Origin: Oscheius tipulae
Lineage: Eukaryota; Nematoda; Chromadorea; Rhabditida; Rhabditidae
Length of the DNA: 64,000 nt
Assembly: GCA_037178975.1 (NCBI GenBank)
Contig: JASJZH010000001.1
Coordinates: 5,130,501 to 5,194,500 of the forward strand
Direction of reading: 5' to 3'
Positions 1-11,370 of the stretch are shown piece after piece. Each line of letters begins with the position of its first letter. The stretch's first letter is position 1. The notes under the pieces are model-generated. The model did not search any database and was not told the DNA's origin. It worked only from the letters and a program-made list of their open reading frames with translations. The translations under genes were made by a program, and so were the position numbers.

Positions 1-1
1 A

Positions 2-1654
2 CCCGGAGAAATGCTGTGGCTTCCCGATATTATACTGTACAATAAGTATGTTTAACCTAATGGTTTCATCAACTTTCTTCAGTGCCCATGGTAGTCCATC
101 GGTCTCTTCCATCACCAAGGCCTTAGTCAGTTCCGACGGGACAGTCACTTGGATGGCTCCCGTAATTTACGACTCTTTTTGCAACATTGACATCGAATGG
201 TACCCCTACGACATACAGGAGTGTGAACTTAAGTTCGGAAGTTGGACTTATTCGGGGACCCAACTCAATCTCATTCATGTGAGCTCTTTTTCGGATCTTA
301 TTGAAAATATAGCCGCGATCGGACAATGTTGTTCTCAAAATGAAGGGTCAGGAACAGACGTGGAGAGTTGAGGAAGGAGTAGATCTGTCAGCCTACCAGG
401 AGTCTGTCGAATGGGATCTGCTGTCAGTTGACGGTACTCGCCACGAAAAGTGGTACCCCTGCTGTGACTACCCGTATCCTTTGAAATCACATTGAAAACG
501 ACATAGTTTAGGTCGATTGACATAACCTATAGACTCGTCATTCGAAGAAAGAAGCTCTTTTTTACAGTAAACCTTGTTGGTCCTTGTGCCAGCATTGCCG
601 CTCTCACTTCTTGGGCAAGTCTTGTATCTCTTTTAAAGACCAGGTATTTACAGGTCTTCTACTTACCGTGCGAAAGCCACCAAAAAATCCAACTCTGTAT
701 ATCCGTTTACGTTGCCTTGACTCTATTTGTCCTTCTATTGGCGAGTCTTCTACGAAAAAGAAATAAACGCTTACGGATTAGGCAGAGCTCATACCTCCCA
801 CGTCTATAGTAATGCCACTGATCCTGAAGTACCTCGTCTTCACTCTTCTGATGGTTTCAGCTTCAGTCATTTCAACCGTATCTGTATAAAAGCTAATTAA
901 AGAAACTCGAAATCTTTTCAGGTCCAACAAATTCATTATAGAACCTCGAAGAACATGCCGTGTTGGGTAAAACGTATCTTCATTCAATGGTTCGGCAGAG
1001 CTTTGCTGATATCGCGAAAAACCGAAGAAGCAAACTTTCATAGACAGGCTCAGCATCACAAGGTTTTAATGTCATTCTCAGATCTTATCAAAAGAGAATT
1101 CAGCAAGTCAACGCCCTGTCGGCGATGTCAATTCTTGAAAAACACTTTCAGAAGACGATTTTTGACATTGAGATGTCTACAAAAAAGAAAGCCAAACCTA
1201 TGAAGACAATCAACAGTATGTTTATGGAATTACCTCTTTTAGCAAGGTCCAAGAGTGTGAGACACGGCAGTTCTGAAGTACAGCCTGATAACAGGTAGGA
1301 GACGAAAGATCGTTTGCCATTAATGTTCCAGGCGGAGCTTCCGTTGTCTAGAAGGGCAGAAACTAATCCCGATAGCTGCAAGCAATGTACGAGAACAACT
1401 AAAGAATGCTGAAAAGAATGTCCACTACATAGCCAACACGTTGACAGAGCGAAGAAAACAAGGCGAAGTAGGTCAAACATTCCAAGCAATAGTTTTAGTG
1501 CGAAGCCGACTGGAGATTTGTATCACTTGTAATAGACCGGATTCTTCTAATTATCTTTGCATCAGTTATCTTGATAGGATCTGCGTGGCTCCTTCTCTCA
1601 GCACCTTCAATAACCGATGAACGACCCGGCCTCACAAAAACAACCCACGAATAA
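2..1654 (+). CDS. Nicotinic acetylcholine receptor subunit (Cys-loop channel), 5' truncated by window edge
   Basis: Subunit of a pentameric ligand-gated ion channel of the plasma membrane. The reading enters mid extracellular domain (LWLPDIILYNN), then the 13-residue Cys-loop (CNIDIEWYPYDIQEC, about 171-215), the loop C vicinal cysteine pair (WYPCCDYP, 451-473) that marks an alpha-type subunit, TM1 (LFFTVNLVGPCASIAALTS), TM2 (KIQLCISVYVALTLFVLLL), TM3 (PLILKYLVFTLLMVSASVI) and TM4 (FVSLVIDRILLIIFASVIL), ending THE-stop at 1654. Exons I can place: 2-45, 83-278, 346-473, 533-623, 654-744, 786-883, 922-?, ?-1467, 1499-1654. The M3-M4 loop exons (about 1000-1400) are not resolved, and the junction before TM1 is uncertain: splicing 474-532 leaves this stretch a few residues shorter than usual. 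Two introns are only 30 and 31 bp. The residue before the TM2 lysine is Gln rather than the usual Glu. Family identity is sure; ligand and partners are not. Confidence 0.9.
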
Positions 1655-1655
1655 A
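1650..1655 (+). terminator. Poly(A) signal overlapping the receptor stop codon
   Basis: AATAAA starts two bases before the TAA stop of the nicotinic receptor gene, so the stop codon lies inside the hexamer. The next gene is convergent and ends 130 bp further on. Confidence 0.45.
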
Positions 1656-1784
1656 AAAAAAGAAAACCTTGCGCTAGGTGTAAAATTGGTTTATGGAAGT
1701 CCAATTGAACAATAACAAGCAGGTGGTGACTTGGGCTGTTGAGGCTTGATGACGACCACGTAAATGGAGCCGAAGGGTGACAGC

Positions 1785-1956
1785 TTACTTCTTCTGGGCT
1801 CTTCTCTTGCGCTTCAGACGACGCATACGCTTCTTACGCCACTGAAAAAGAACTTCAGTTCAAACCGCAAAAAAGAGAAACGCTGGACAGATTGACAACG
1901 AACAGTGCTAGTTCAACCGCCAATAAAAGTAGAAAATAACTCACCTTTTCTCTCAT
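1785..1956 (-). CDS. rpl41: Ribosomal protein L41 (eL41)
   Basis: The smallest protein of the cytosolic large ribosomal subunit, a single basic helix at the subunit interface. Exon 1 (1945-1956) encodes MREK and exon 2 (1785-1841) continues WRKKRMRRLKRKRRAQKK-stop. The junction is phase 0, with a CTTTTTCAG-type acceptor and a GTGAGT donor. The core W-R-K-K-R-M-R-R-L-K-R-K-R-R is identical to the eL41 signature. The product is 22 residues, against about 25 in most animals; the K-M-R-x-R segment after the core is replaced by A-Q-K-K. Such short genes are commonly missed by annotation. It lies convergent to the receptor gene. Confidence 0.93.
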
Positions 1957-2440
1957 ATTGTTTGCAGTACTCCGGACGGGCTGACCCGAAAGACGAAGCA
2001 CTGAAAAAAGCAGATAAAAAGATGGTTGAGGAAGGAAGAAGAAAAAAATTCCAACAGCCTAGACGAGGCAAGTAAACAAAACTAGACTATTAGCGAATAG
2101 TAGGAGAACGTCTCCGTTGTTTTTTTTTTCAATGCGAAAGACTTGCAGAATTTTTTGGACAAGAATAAGAAGAAGAAAAGATGAGAATGGAGACGAGAAG
2201 AGTGAATGCAGAATGAGATTTTAGGCCAGAGAAGGGCAGGCGACCTCACGAGTTGATTTCGTCGCGGGACCCACGCGGAATGACGCCGATACGCAACTAG
2301 CGGTAATTCAAAAATTCGACATTCAAAACGCAACTAGAGCAGAGAAACTATTGGCATAAATAATTTTCTTGTTACTTTTGGTGAAATCGCTAATCATTAC
2401 TATAAAAAGAGTGTTCTAAACAATCATGTTCCAAAAAACA

Positions 2441-2599
2441 CAACTTATTGCCAAAATTGGATGGCAAGTCAACTATGGGCGCACTCTAGAACTTGGCTTT
2501 CCCAGTGGCTTCACTGTGAAATCTTGTTACTACAAAGAGGCGCAGCCGTCAATGTGAACTGGTTGCAAAAAAGATGACGAAGCCGTGCGAGATGGCTGG
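2441..2599 (+). mobile_element. Helitron-like non-autonomous element, copy A
   Basis: This stretch aligns over about 150 bp with 15681-15840 (shared blocks such as AAGTCAACT, a GTTACTAC motif and CGAAGCCGT). Its end has a small hairpin, AGCC at 2581-2584 pairing with GGCT at 2594-2597, and it finishes CTGG at 2596-2599 followed by T. That is the CTRR-T ending of Helitrons. The 5' limit is uncertain; a motif like TTACTATAAAAAGAG near 2397 may be its start. Confidence 0.55.
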
Positions 2600-2648
2600 T
2601 AGAAAACTAAAGTTCAAACGACTGCGAAGCAATAGTAAAACTCAACTG

Positions 2649-2654
2649 TTTATT
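2649..2654 (-). terminator. Poly(A) signal of the PNISR-like gene
   Basis: AATAAA on the minus strand about 100 bp after the PNISR-like stop codon at 2753. Confidence 0.5.
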
Positions 2655-2752
2655 TCGTAAACTTGTGCCAAGCCAACAAAATTACTTGTACAAACTGGGA
2701 TCACGGTGTAAAGGACGTACAAATGAAATGTGAGAATCTACGAGTCGAACAC

Positions 2753-5632
2753 TTACCTGTGACGGCGCGACTCTCGGCTACGAGAACGTCTTCTGCTGTC
2801 GCGTTTTCGTTCTCGGGAGCGACTTCTCTTCCGGTCTCTGGATCTTTTTCGTTCGCGGGAACGACTTCTCTTCTTTTTTTCTTGTGACCGACTTCGTTTT
2901 CTCTCCCTTTTTCTTTCTGGACTACGACTCCGAGACCGACTTCTGTAAATTGTAAAGGTTAGAAACAACAAAGATGACAACTTTTTATGCCGGTTTTCCT
3001 CGATTCCAGTGCTACGCTGACTGGATACCGCAGCTTCTTTGTCTCCAGGTTCGTCTGTTTCCTGGACTTTCGGAGACGAAACAGATCCTGAAAAACGTCG
3101 ATGTTCCCAAGTTTTAAAAACGTTGAAAGTCATGGGCAAACGTATCTCGTTCGAATTGTCCTATCATCTTTGTCTGTCTGTGTGTCTGAAGCCCTAATTG
3201 CCAGTAGTCAAGTCAGTTTATAAGGCTGTTTGTCTGGGAGAACATTACTTGGCAGTGGTGGTACAACTGAGGGAGTGCGATGCAGACAAGTTCAGAGAAC
3301 TCGAGTAGCATCTGGTAGTCTTTCGAGGCACAGGTTTAGGAAGAAAGAGTAAAGAAAGACTACCAGATGCTACTTGAATTCCAGACACCGCTCGCAGTGG
3401 TAGAGAGAGAGAGAGAGAGAGAAAGAAAGAGGCGGACAAAAGGTGCCAGAGGAAAAGACAAGGACAGATAGACAGAAAGTAAGAGAAGCAAGGTACGGTC
3501 AAACTATTGAGACCATAACTGTTACGGGAATATAGCCAAGCTTGTTTCGACAGTCATCATATAACCACAATAATTGGAGCTGAAAGGAATGGTCCTACCT
3601 CGTTCGACGATAGATTTACTAAAATTTCTGGGGATACCAATCGGAGCTTTGAATTCAAAGTCTTCAGTTTTTGTCGTCTTGGCTGGCTCTTCGTCATCGC
3701 TTCTCTCACTCTCGTCGTCATCATCTCCGCCTAAACCAAAAGGTTACTTCGGTGCTCGGAACTTTGCGCGTAATAGAAGCATGTAATCAAAAGAGATAAA
3801 AGATGAATTGGTTGAAGCAATGAAAAGAATTGAAAATGAACATACCGAGGCTCGACAAAGCCGCCAATGCGGAACTCTTGGCCAGAAGTTTAGGTTCGGC
3901 TATAAAGAATGACGATTTATTGTTAGACAAATGTGGGCACTTGAGACACAATTGAAAGTGTTGAGATGTCTGAAAAAAGATGCGAAAGAAACCTTCTAGT
4001 TTGACGGATTCTCGACGAGCGTCGGCGATTGTACTCTTTAGAAGATTGTCGGTTCCCTCGGTCAAAATAGTTGTCATGAACTGCCGAATGAAGTTCATCT
4101 GAAAGCAGTCGAAGACGACATTTTGAAAACCTACAGCGTGTTCTCGTACTTCTTCCTCGGATAGTTTTGGAAGCTCTTCTTTGAACTTTGTCTGACCTTC
4201 GTCTCGCCTTCCGTCATTGTCTGTCTCTTCATCACTGCTGTCACTATCCTGAGTTAGTCTTTTGTTATGAGAGAATGACAATGGTCCTACAAATCTAGAC
4301 TTTCCGGCCAGTTCTCGTCGTTTTTTCTTCTCCTCTTCGGCTTGTCTTATCCGTTCCTCCTTCTCAGCCTGTTTCTGCTTCTCTCTTTCGGACTTTTCTA
4401 GTCCTTCCCTAATCCAAGCAGGAAGCTTTTTCCTCGCATTGTCATCTACAAAAGATCATGACTAATACAAATCATGTCAATCATACCCATATCTGATATT
4501 CCGGAAAACATTGGGATGTCGGGCGGTGGAGGAACAGGAGCCGGCTCTTCCACATGATTCGAACCATGATAGAAATGCTGTGGTGGACCAGAAGAATAGT
4601 GAGGCTGTGGAGGTGGGTATCTGAGACTTTGGTCCATAAGAGGCTGTGGTGGAGGTTTGTGACTGGCCGACGGAAAAAGAGCCTGAGGTGGAGGCGCAGG
4701 TTTTGGTGGTGGTGGCATTCTCGGTGGAGGGGGTTGCCAGTTGAATCCCCATTCGTCTTCTGTTGGAGGTGGTGGTGGATTAAATCCCATCAGCTGAAAA
4801 CGAGATGTTCAGGAAGGTAGTTATGCACGGTTCACACAATATTTAAACCAATTACGTAATATGGAGTGGCTCTGTCGCGTTGTGGTCACTCGGACCAGAA
4901 TTCAAAATCGATAAGACATGTCTTGTCAAAATTAGTGAACGAGTGAATTGTGACTACAGAGCTAGCAAGGAAATAATATTCCTTCTGAGGTAGCTCAGCT
5001 CAACTTTTTGGGCATCAGGTGGAATAAGGAAAGGCTGACCAGGAAAAGATAATGTTTGCAAAATCATAGAGTGAACAGTGGAGCGGCCAACAAGATTCTG
5101 TGGTAGTCATTTTCTTACAACCTACAGGCGGAATTGCTGGTGGTCCACCCATTTGCCTTGGTGGTGCTGGAAAGAACGATCTCTGTTGAGGAGGTTGGTG
5201 CATAAATTGTTGAAGCGGTGATCCTTCAGAGAATCTCCCCATGGGATGCGGCATGAAGTGTCCAGGTGGGCCATGTGGAGCTGGTGGTACTCTCCAATCC
5301 TCAGAAATTGCCGGAGGTGGCCTCCAGCCGTCGTTATAACTCAGCCCCGTCAGAGGAGGTCCTCTTCTATAGTCGTTCATTGGTGGAGGAGGTGGTCTTG
5401 CATTGAGGTTCCTATTGTTCTGCTCCTGAAATGTCTCTAAGACTAAGAGCTGTAAAAAGAACTACATAATGCAAGTTTGTAGCAGCCGGAAACACCCCGT
5501 ATTCGGGCTCCTTCATGGCCATCCATTGCTGAGCGAGTTCAGCCCAATTCACTGAAAAATCAATCATTTCCGAAACTTAAAAATCGTACCTTGTTCATGG
5601 GGCATGTCACGATACCCGCTGAAGGGATCCAT
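2753..5632 (-). CDS. pnisr: PNISR-like arginine/serine-rich nuclear protein
   Basis: Probable pre-mRNA-processing-associated SR protein of nuclear speckles. Start at 5632 (MDPFSGYRDMPHEQ). Exon 1 is 5590-5632 and exon 2 starts at 5551 with VNWAELAQQW, the N-terminal signature of PNISR. A long Pro/Gly/Met-rich part follows (about 5400-4450). Then come LPAWIREGLEKSEREKQ (about 4380-4437), an acidic segment DSDSSDEETDNDG, the helical region with EPKLLAKSSALAALSSLG (near 3860), and a C-terminal RS tail (SRSRSRSPERK and many RE/RS/RK repeats, exon 2753-2942). The order matches vertebrate PNISR. The stop TAA lies inside a perfect CAG/GTAAGT donor, so a further 3' exon is possible. Exons between 2950 and 3800 are not resolved. 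The PNISR function itself is poorly known. Confidence 0.8.
3301..3377. repeat. 24-bp inverted repeat (long hairpin) inside the PNISR-like gene
   Basis: GTAGCATCTGGTAGTCTTTC at 3305-3324 is repeated as its perfect reverse complement at 3354-3373. Pairing continues outward to 3301/3377 with one G-U. The loop is 29 nt. It sits in a probable intron, 5' to a (GA)n tract (about 3402-3423). The size is compatible with a small-RNA hairpin or a remnant of an inverted-repeat element. Confidence 0.7.
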
Positions 5633-6972
5633 TTTGTCGGACGTCTCTTCTATAAATAGTCGCTTTTTCAATTAAGTTAACAAAAAAAGCTGGAATATAA
5701 AAGCGTCAATGAAAAGAGAAGTTTCGCTGTGAGGAAAAAAGATTTTGGATTGTGATAAATGGTCATCTAATACGTTACCGAAACTGTAAACCTCCCATTG
5801 GCCAGTCTGAAAGAGCACATGATACGCAAATGGGGTAGTCCTCTTTCATCCGGCAATTCAACTTCTGATGCAGTCATCGTCTATCTTAGTACATACTCAG
5901 AAGAAGTCGACTGAAGGCAAAGCTGCAGGCGATAAACTGGTCATTTTTCCGTCATACTGTGTAGAAGAGACGAGAGGTTAGCACCAAAAGTTTCTTGTAC
6001 AGAAAGGTTCTTAATTAATACCAGATACATTTTCTACCAAAGACGAACTCTACTGATCCAAATGAACAAGTCATGCGTACAGTGATTCCTCTAGAAAAAC
6101 AAAGACGGATCTTCAACTGAAAGACCCCTACCCAATGTATCAACCCGAGGTTGAGGAAGTTCCAGCAGTACTCGAGGGAAGTCTGGAAGACAAGGGTATC
6201 GCATGTATTACGACCATGGAAAAACAAGCGACGGAACCTGTCGATCGATTATTTACACGGATGTTCCAACATTCAGCGGTTACTCCTGAATTTCGCGAAT
6301 CGATAACAGCTCTCATCCCGAAGAAGGGAGCCATCCGGACTTGGTCAACCGCCGTCATTTTCCCCACTGGAAGTTCTTTAGAAGCTCTTTTCTTTAGGTG
6401 TTGTCCAGGTTTTATAGAAGTTTGGAATTCAATCAGTTGGGTGAGCAGGTCGAATGTTGCTCATCCTTGGCCTCTCGGTCAATTGTACCTCAGAGAGTTA
6501 AGAGGTGTCGCAAAAGATTGAAGCCTTAGACCGTCATCGACTCTTCCTCACCACAAACCTTACTACTTGAGAAAAGCTAGGTAATGAATGGGAAATGTTC
6601 ATATATGAGAGAGGAAAACGAAGAGGGGGATCGAACTGTGGGAGCTGCAAGGAAGCTTGGCGAGGAATCGATTCGATGCCATCATTAATTTATTAATTGT
6701 GAACCAATAGAAGGAAATATGGCCGAAAAGATAAAATAAAGCGTCGTAAAGCATAAGTCGAGATAATCAGAGCGTTTGTGGAGGCTCTATCTGTACGCAA
6801 AACTTCGTTGCGTGTATTTTTGATCACGGTATGCGAAGCCGCGCTGCGTACGACCATTCGAAATCATGTCTCTTTTACTTTTGGCTGGCCGGAACTGTTT
6901 TTGTTAATGTTTTTCTTCTTATAAATCCGAAAAAAGATTGCCAGTGACTAATTAGAGTCTTTTCAGAGCAAA
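5633..6972. other. Intergenic stretch, mostly uninterpretable
   Basis: About 1.3 kb between the start of the PNISR-like gene (-) and the start of SmG (+), so it should contain both promoters. Apart from a weak reverse transcriptase remnant at 6130-6530 I recognise no gene. Short open stretches at 5803-5875 (-) and 5873-5980 (+) have no convincing continuation. Confidence 0.5.
6130..6530 (+). pseudogene. Possible non-LTR retrotransposon reverse transcriptase remnant
   Basis: One frame reads VDRLFTRMFQ followed by a P-x-F-R-x-S-I-x-x-L-I-P-K-K-G pattern, the layout of the first reverse transcriptase block of RTE/CR1-type LINEs (LF..x..G.VP..W+.+.I.PI.KKG). A +1 shift then gives DLVNRRHFPHWKFF, resembling the next block (N.R.ISLL...K). 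Stops and the frameshift mean it is dead if the reading is right. Similarity is by eye only. Confidence 0.3.
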
Positions 6973-7336
6973 ATGAGCAAGACCCATCCTCCCGAGTTGA
7001 AGAAGTACCTGGACAAGGAAATGGATCTGAAGCTCAATGGAAATCGGCGCATATCCGGTGTACTACGCGGCTTCGACCCTTTCATGAACATGGTTATTGA
7101 GGTAATGTCTTGTTTCTCTTCTTGCTCCCCTGAGCTACTAAAAACTCGAAAAACTTTCGGTTATCCTTATTTTTTACTCAAAATATGAGAAAACAACTAA
7201 GCTTAGTGTGCGACACGTAATAGATGGTTTTCAGGATGCCATCGAATATCCCAGAAGTGGAGAAGCTGTTCAATTGGGCATGGTCGTCATCCGCGGAAAT
7301 TCTGTAGTCATTATGGAACCGAAAGAACGCATCTGA
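6973..7336 (+). CDS. snrpg: Small nuclear ribonucleoprotein G (SmG)
   Basis: Component of the heptameric Sm ring on U1, U2, U4 and U5 snRNAs, needed for splicing. Exon 1 (6973-7101) encodes [20 protein letters not shown] and ends at MNMVIE; exon 2 (7235-7336) continues [10 protein letters not shown] and ends [10 protein letters not shown]. The Sm1 motif ([20 protein letters not shown]) and Sm2 motif ([11 protein letters not shown]) are intact. Total is 76 residues, equal to the human protein. A TTTTCAG acceptor lies 6 nt before the start codon. The gene is convergent to the proteoglycan gene. Confidence 0.97.
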
Positions 7337-7855
7337 TTCTCTCCAAGATACTCTCGCGATTTATCGCAATTCCGCTTTTCGACACTTTGTTATAAGTTCA
7401 TAAATCGTCTCTTCAGCTTCCGTCTAAAAGGGGGAACTCGGGCTAGCGTGTGTACGCTCGCGACCGCAGCGCCTCCCCTCCCCATTATCGTCGTAAACAG
7501 CGCCTCTTGATATTTTTCTCCAATTTCCAAGTGACAGCTGTGATCGTTTCATATACCCTCGTCTTTAAAGCCTTTTGGCTCTCTAAAGTTTTTCTTCGAC
7601 TCCGCCAATTTGAATCTTCCCGTTATCATACAAGTGTAGCTAAGGACACTGCCGCTTTCCAATCCAGTTGTTTACAACGAAAATAACGAGCGCTCGCTCA
7701 TTCAATTCTTAAGAGAAAACCGACCGCAATGTCAGAACAGCCTAGCCAAATAAGTTAGTAAAAGATCTGCTTTAAAACGTTTATTTCAAAAAAGTATACA
7801 AATTGGAGTTCAAAATGTACAAATAGTGGGTGTACAGTAGATGTGGTTGCTGAGT
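7337..7855. other. Convergent intergenic region
   Basis: 3' flanks of SmG (+) and the secreted proteoglycan gene (-). A minus-strand AATAAA at 7780-7785 serves the latter. An open frame at 7450-7686 has no recognisable content. Confidence 0.5.
7780..7785 (-). terminator. Poly(A) signal of the proteoglycan gene
   Basis: AATAAA on the minus strand, about 70 bp after the stop codon. Confidence 0.5.
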
Positions 7856-8520
7856 TTAGCAGACGCAGAAGCCCTTGTTGCAGGGAAGTCCGGCACAGCT
7901 ACTGTTAGCGCTCTCCTTAGTGCAAGTCCTTAATATATTAGTTAGTGTTGAAAGCTGGGAAAAACTTACTGGACGTTGCAGAGGCGGGTGAAGGCATCGA
8001 GGACGTCGGTGTAGTTGTTCTTTTGGTAGGCACCGTAGCAGTCGCAGAAGCCGTTCTGGCAGGCGCCTTTGAGACCTCCACACTCGCTATCAGTGGTGCA
8101 CCTAAATTAGAACGTTTTCTCTTAACAGAACCAAAGCTTACATCCAGAAGTTCAAGCAGGCGTTGCAGTTGCAAGTTCCGAGGAAAGCTCCAAGACAGCG
8201 TCCACTTCCGCAATCGCCTAGAATTGACATGGATTAATGGAGAGAACATAATGAGAGCATGGAAAACGTGGGAGAAACGGACCGTCGTTGTAGCACTCGT
8301 TCATGGCAGTGCATGTGGCATTGCCGGTTTCACCAGAACCAGAGGCGTCTCCAGAAGTGGCTTCGACATCCCTCTTGGGACGATAAGAAGGCTCCTCGAG
8401 AATCTCGATCACGTCAATGGTTTCTTCAGCAGAAGCTTCGTAACCAGAGGACCCCGACGATTCCGAGGGGTAGGCGTTGACGGCAAGAAGGAAAGCGCAG
8501 AAAATAGCAGCGCGGAACAT
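7856..8520 (-). CDS. Secreted cysteine-rich Ser-Gly proteoglycan (nematode CPG-3-like)
   Basis: Signal peptide MFRAAIFCAFLLAVNA, then an acidic Ser/Gly-rich N-terminal part with a possible furin site (RPKR) and a glycosaminoglycan attachment motif (DASGSGE), then a cysteine-rich C-terminal part. Four exons join in phase: 8520 to about 8287; CNCNACLNFW in exon 2; CTTDSECGGLKGACQNGFCD in exon 3; and a last exon with C-x-G-L-P-C-x-x-G-x-C-x-C before the stop at 7856. N-glycosylation sites are visible (NATC, NNYT). The acidic SGSGE plus repeated CxxDxxCG..GxC motifs recall the chondroitin proteoglycan CPG-3 group of nematodes, which act in eggshell formation; that link is from memory and not tested. 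A TATA-like box lies about 225 bp upstream. Confidence 0.75.
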
Positions 8521-9745
8521 CTTTGACTTCTAAACCTAGAAATCGACAAATTACAAGAATGCTGAAACGTCGAAGACTTGAAATGAAAAACACAGTCAAT
8601 AAACAATACACAATAGAACATTTTTGACCAAAAAAAACAGTCAGAGCGTAGGAAAACGAATGAGAGCCCGTCTTGGATTAGGGACTTGGACGACTCGGGG
8701 TACGGTATGGCCCCTGATTTCCAGGGAAATCGTTGCAGGAACCTTATATATATTTGCTCCCAAAAATCGTATTTTTGGCGGGAAATCCGATTCCTTCCAC
8801 CTTCATCGTTTCCGTTGCTCTTTCCTCATCCTGTCGCGTCTTCTTTTTATTCTTGAAGTGAATACCGAAATGCACAACAAAACGAAGAAAAGGAGTTATT
8901 CATTCCACCTTTCGTTTGTTTGATCTATGCCAGACAAAACTGACAAGTTGAATTTGCAACAAGCCGATTACCTGCCGTCCCCAAACCTTGAATTTACATG
9001 TTTTGATCATGGAAACATATTTGTTTTGCTCACTGGAGCCTTATCGCCCAAACGGCATGTTTTTCACCAGTTTCTCCATTTCACCACCCCTGTTCCATCA
9101 CTTTTCTTGCCCTTTTCCATCCACAGTACATGTTTTGTGTTTAGCTGTTTATGTGTCTACCAAATCGAATGTTTTCGAAACGGCTGTTCACGTGAACGCA
9201 TATTCCGTGTCAATATCGGCAACCTAAAGTGTTGAATTCGGTTTTCTTGCGCTCTCGTAGTCCCGCCAGAGTTTCGGGTGAACTGGCTGTTCGATTGATT
9301 GCGATAACGAGGCTCGTTGTATACGCGCTCCAAGCTGCTAAAGGGACGGCTGTTTGTTGGCCCGCGACCCCGCGTTTGAAAAAAGAACGGGCGGAAAGGA
9401 GAGACGCGTCTCTGCCTTTTGTAGCCCGGATCTTAAAAAACTGCACTCCTCTTGGCCTAAAATCTAATTCCCTACTTACCTTTGCATCTCTTTGATGTGT
9501 TGTACGAATTCGTAGTATATCCGTGTTAATCGATCTGGCCAAGAGGAGTGTTTTTGCCGATGTATACCTATTTTTCTGGAACGCATTGTGTCTTCCCGCG
9601 TCTAGCTCTCTATCCGCCCGCGCTTTTTGCCCGTTTGTTTACCTATTTTGTGTGCTTGTTATCATCTCACGGGCGGTGTTTTGTTCCAAGCGGTTCTCTC
9701 GTTCTTATCGCAACGATTTTCTAGCAGAATTATTTTCGTTCAGAG
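8521..9745. other. Divergent promoter region, proteoglycan (-) / REEP5 (+)
   Basis: About 1.2 kb without a recognisable gene. It includes the TATA-like box at 8744-8753 for the minus-strand gene and a C/T-rich stretch ahead of REEP5. The small open frames have no family features. Confidence 0.5.
8744..8753 (-). promoter_or_regulatory. TATA-like box of the proteoglycan gene
   Basis: ATATATATAA on the minus strand about 225 bp before the start codon of the secreted proteoglycan gene. It is the only strong TATA motif in the divergent region. Confidence 0.35.
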
Positions 9746-10508
<763 letters not shown>

Positions 10509-10656
10509 GTCGTTTCTTGTCGGATTCACACATCTTCCCATACATACATTTTATCATACACCCCGTTTCAAAAGAGCAGATTGTTTCCCTTTTAATCTAA
10601 AGTTTGATAGTTTTTTCGGCCTACTCTACTCTATTTTACGCAGTGTCACTTTTTAA

Positions 10657-10662
10657 AATAAA
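10657..10662 (+). terminator. Poly(A) signal of REEP5
   Basis: AATAAA 149 bp after the REEP5 stop codon; the hexamer is altered in the duplicated copy downstream. Confidence 0.5.
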
Positions 10663-10984
10663 AATAAGAGCAGTTTTCTGTGGCAAGAATGATGGGGCTG
10701 ATAGTTGGCAGGGTAGTCGGAAAGCCGCATTTGTAATCGCCAGGAGCAGCTGACGCTACGGCTAGTCTTGGAGATGGACGCAATCTTCCAGCACCTGCAA
10801 CCAAGAGATTTCAACTCTGATTCGTGTTATTTATTCGACTGGGAAAATAACTGCAAAATGGTAAGTTAAAAACACATTGACCCGGGATCGGCGGAGCCTC
10901 TGATCTCACGTGTGCCAACGCTTATTGTTAGTATCTACAATGTATAGCGTAGTTATACACAGACAGACGCTGTTGCGCATTAGA

Positions 10985-11008
10985 ACGAGAGAGAGAGAGA
11001 GAGAGAGA
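10985..11008. repeat. (GA)n microsatellite
   Basis: About a dozen GA units in a row. Confidence 0.8.
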
Positions 11009-11318
11009 TGTGAGGATATATTAGACAAGTCCCTAAGCACCTAAGTTTACGATTTATAAGGAACGGAAAACAACGACATCGGGTTCATTTGAAGGAAGCA
11101 ACTTCCTCCACGATAAAAAACCGTATAAGAGCGAAAATACGTTGTGAGGCAACAGTAAACTCTAACTCGAAAGTAAGGTTGAGGCTATGACCACATTTCA
11201 TCTAGTATAGCAGTGCAGGGTATAGTTCTCTTTTACCCCAATAGGTCACTTCAGAATAACGAAAAATCGAAATCGAGTCACATTTAAACTTTTCATAGAA
11301 TTTTCCATATCTCTTTCT

Positions 11319-11370
11319 CTCTCTTACTAAAGCGCAACCGAGGGTATGTGTGTTCGTATTGTAGACAATA
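11319..11370 (+). mobile_element. Helitron-like 5' end fragment
   Basis: TCTCTTACTAAAGCGCAAC, followed by a TATGTGTGTTCGT tract, matches the start of the complete short element at 38697. I find no matching 3' end here, so it looks truncated. Confidence 0.4.

Larger units (their letters stand above)
1957..2752. other. Intergenic stretch with a Helitron-like repeat
   Basis: No gene recognised. It holds the upstream region of rpl41, the 3' region of the PNISR-like gene (poly(A) signal on the minus strand at 2649-2654) and a dispersed repeat ending at 2599. Confidence 0.6.

Noticed and set aside
4554-4820. Trp/Arg-rich plus-strand frame
   Set aside because: Antisense shadow of the Pro-rich PNISR-like exon.
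5803-5875. Minus-strand mini frame with a CxxC motif (YPICVSCALSDW)
   Set aside because: Too short, and no phase-compatible neighbouring exon was found.
7450-7686. Open frame after SmG
   Set aside because: No start context, no domain, and hydrophobic residues in no clear order; it lies in a 3' flank.
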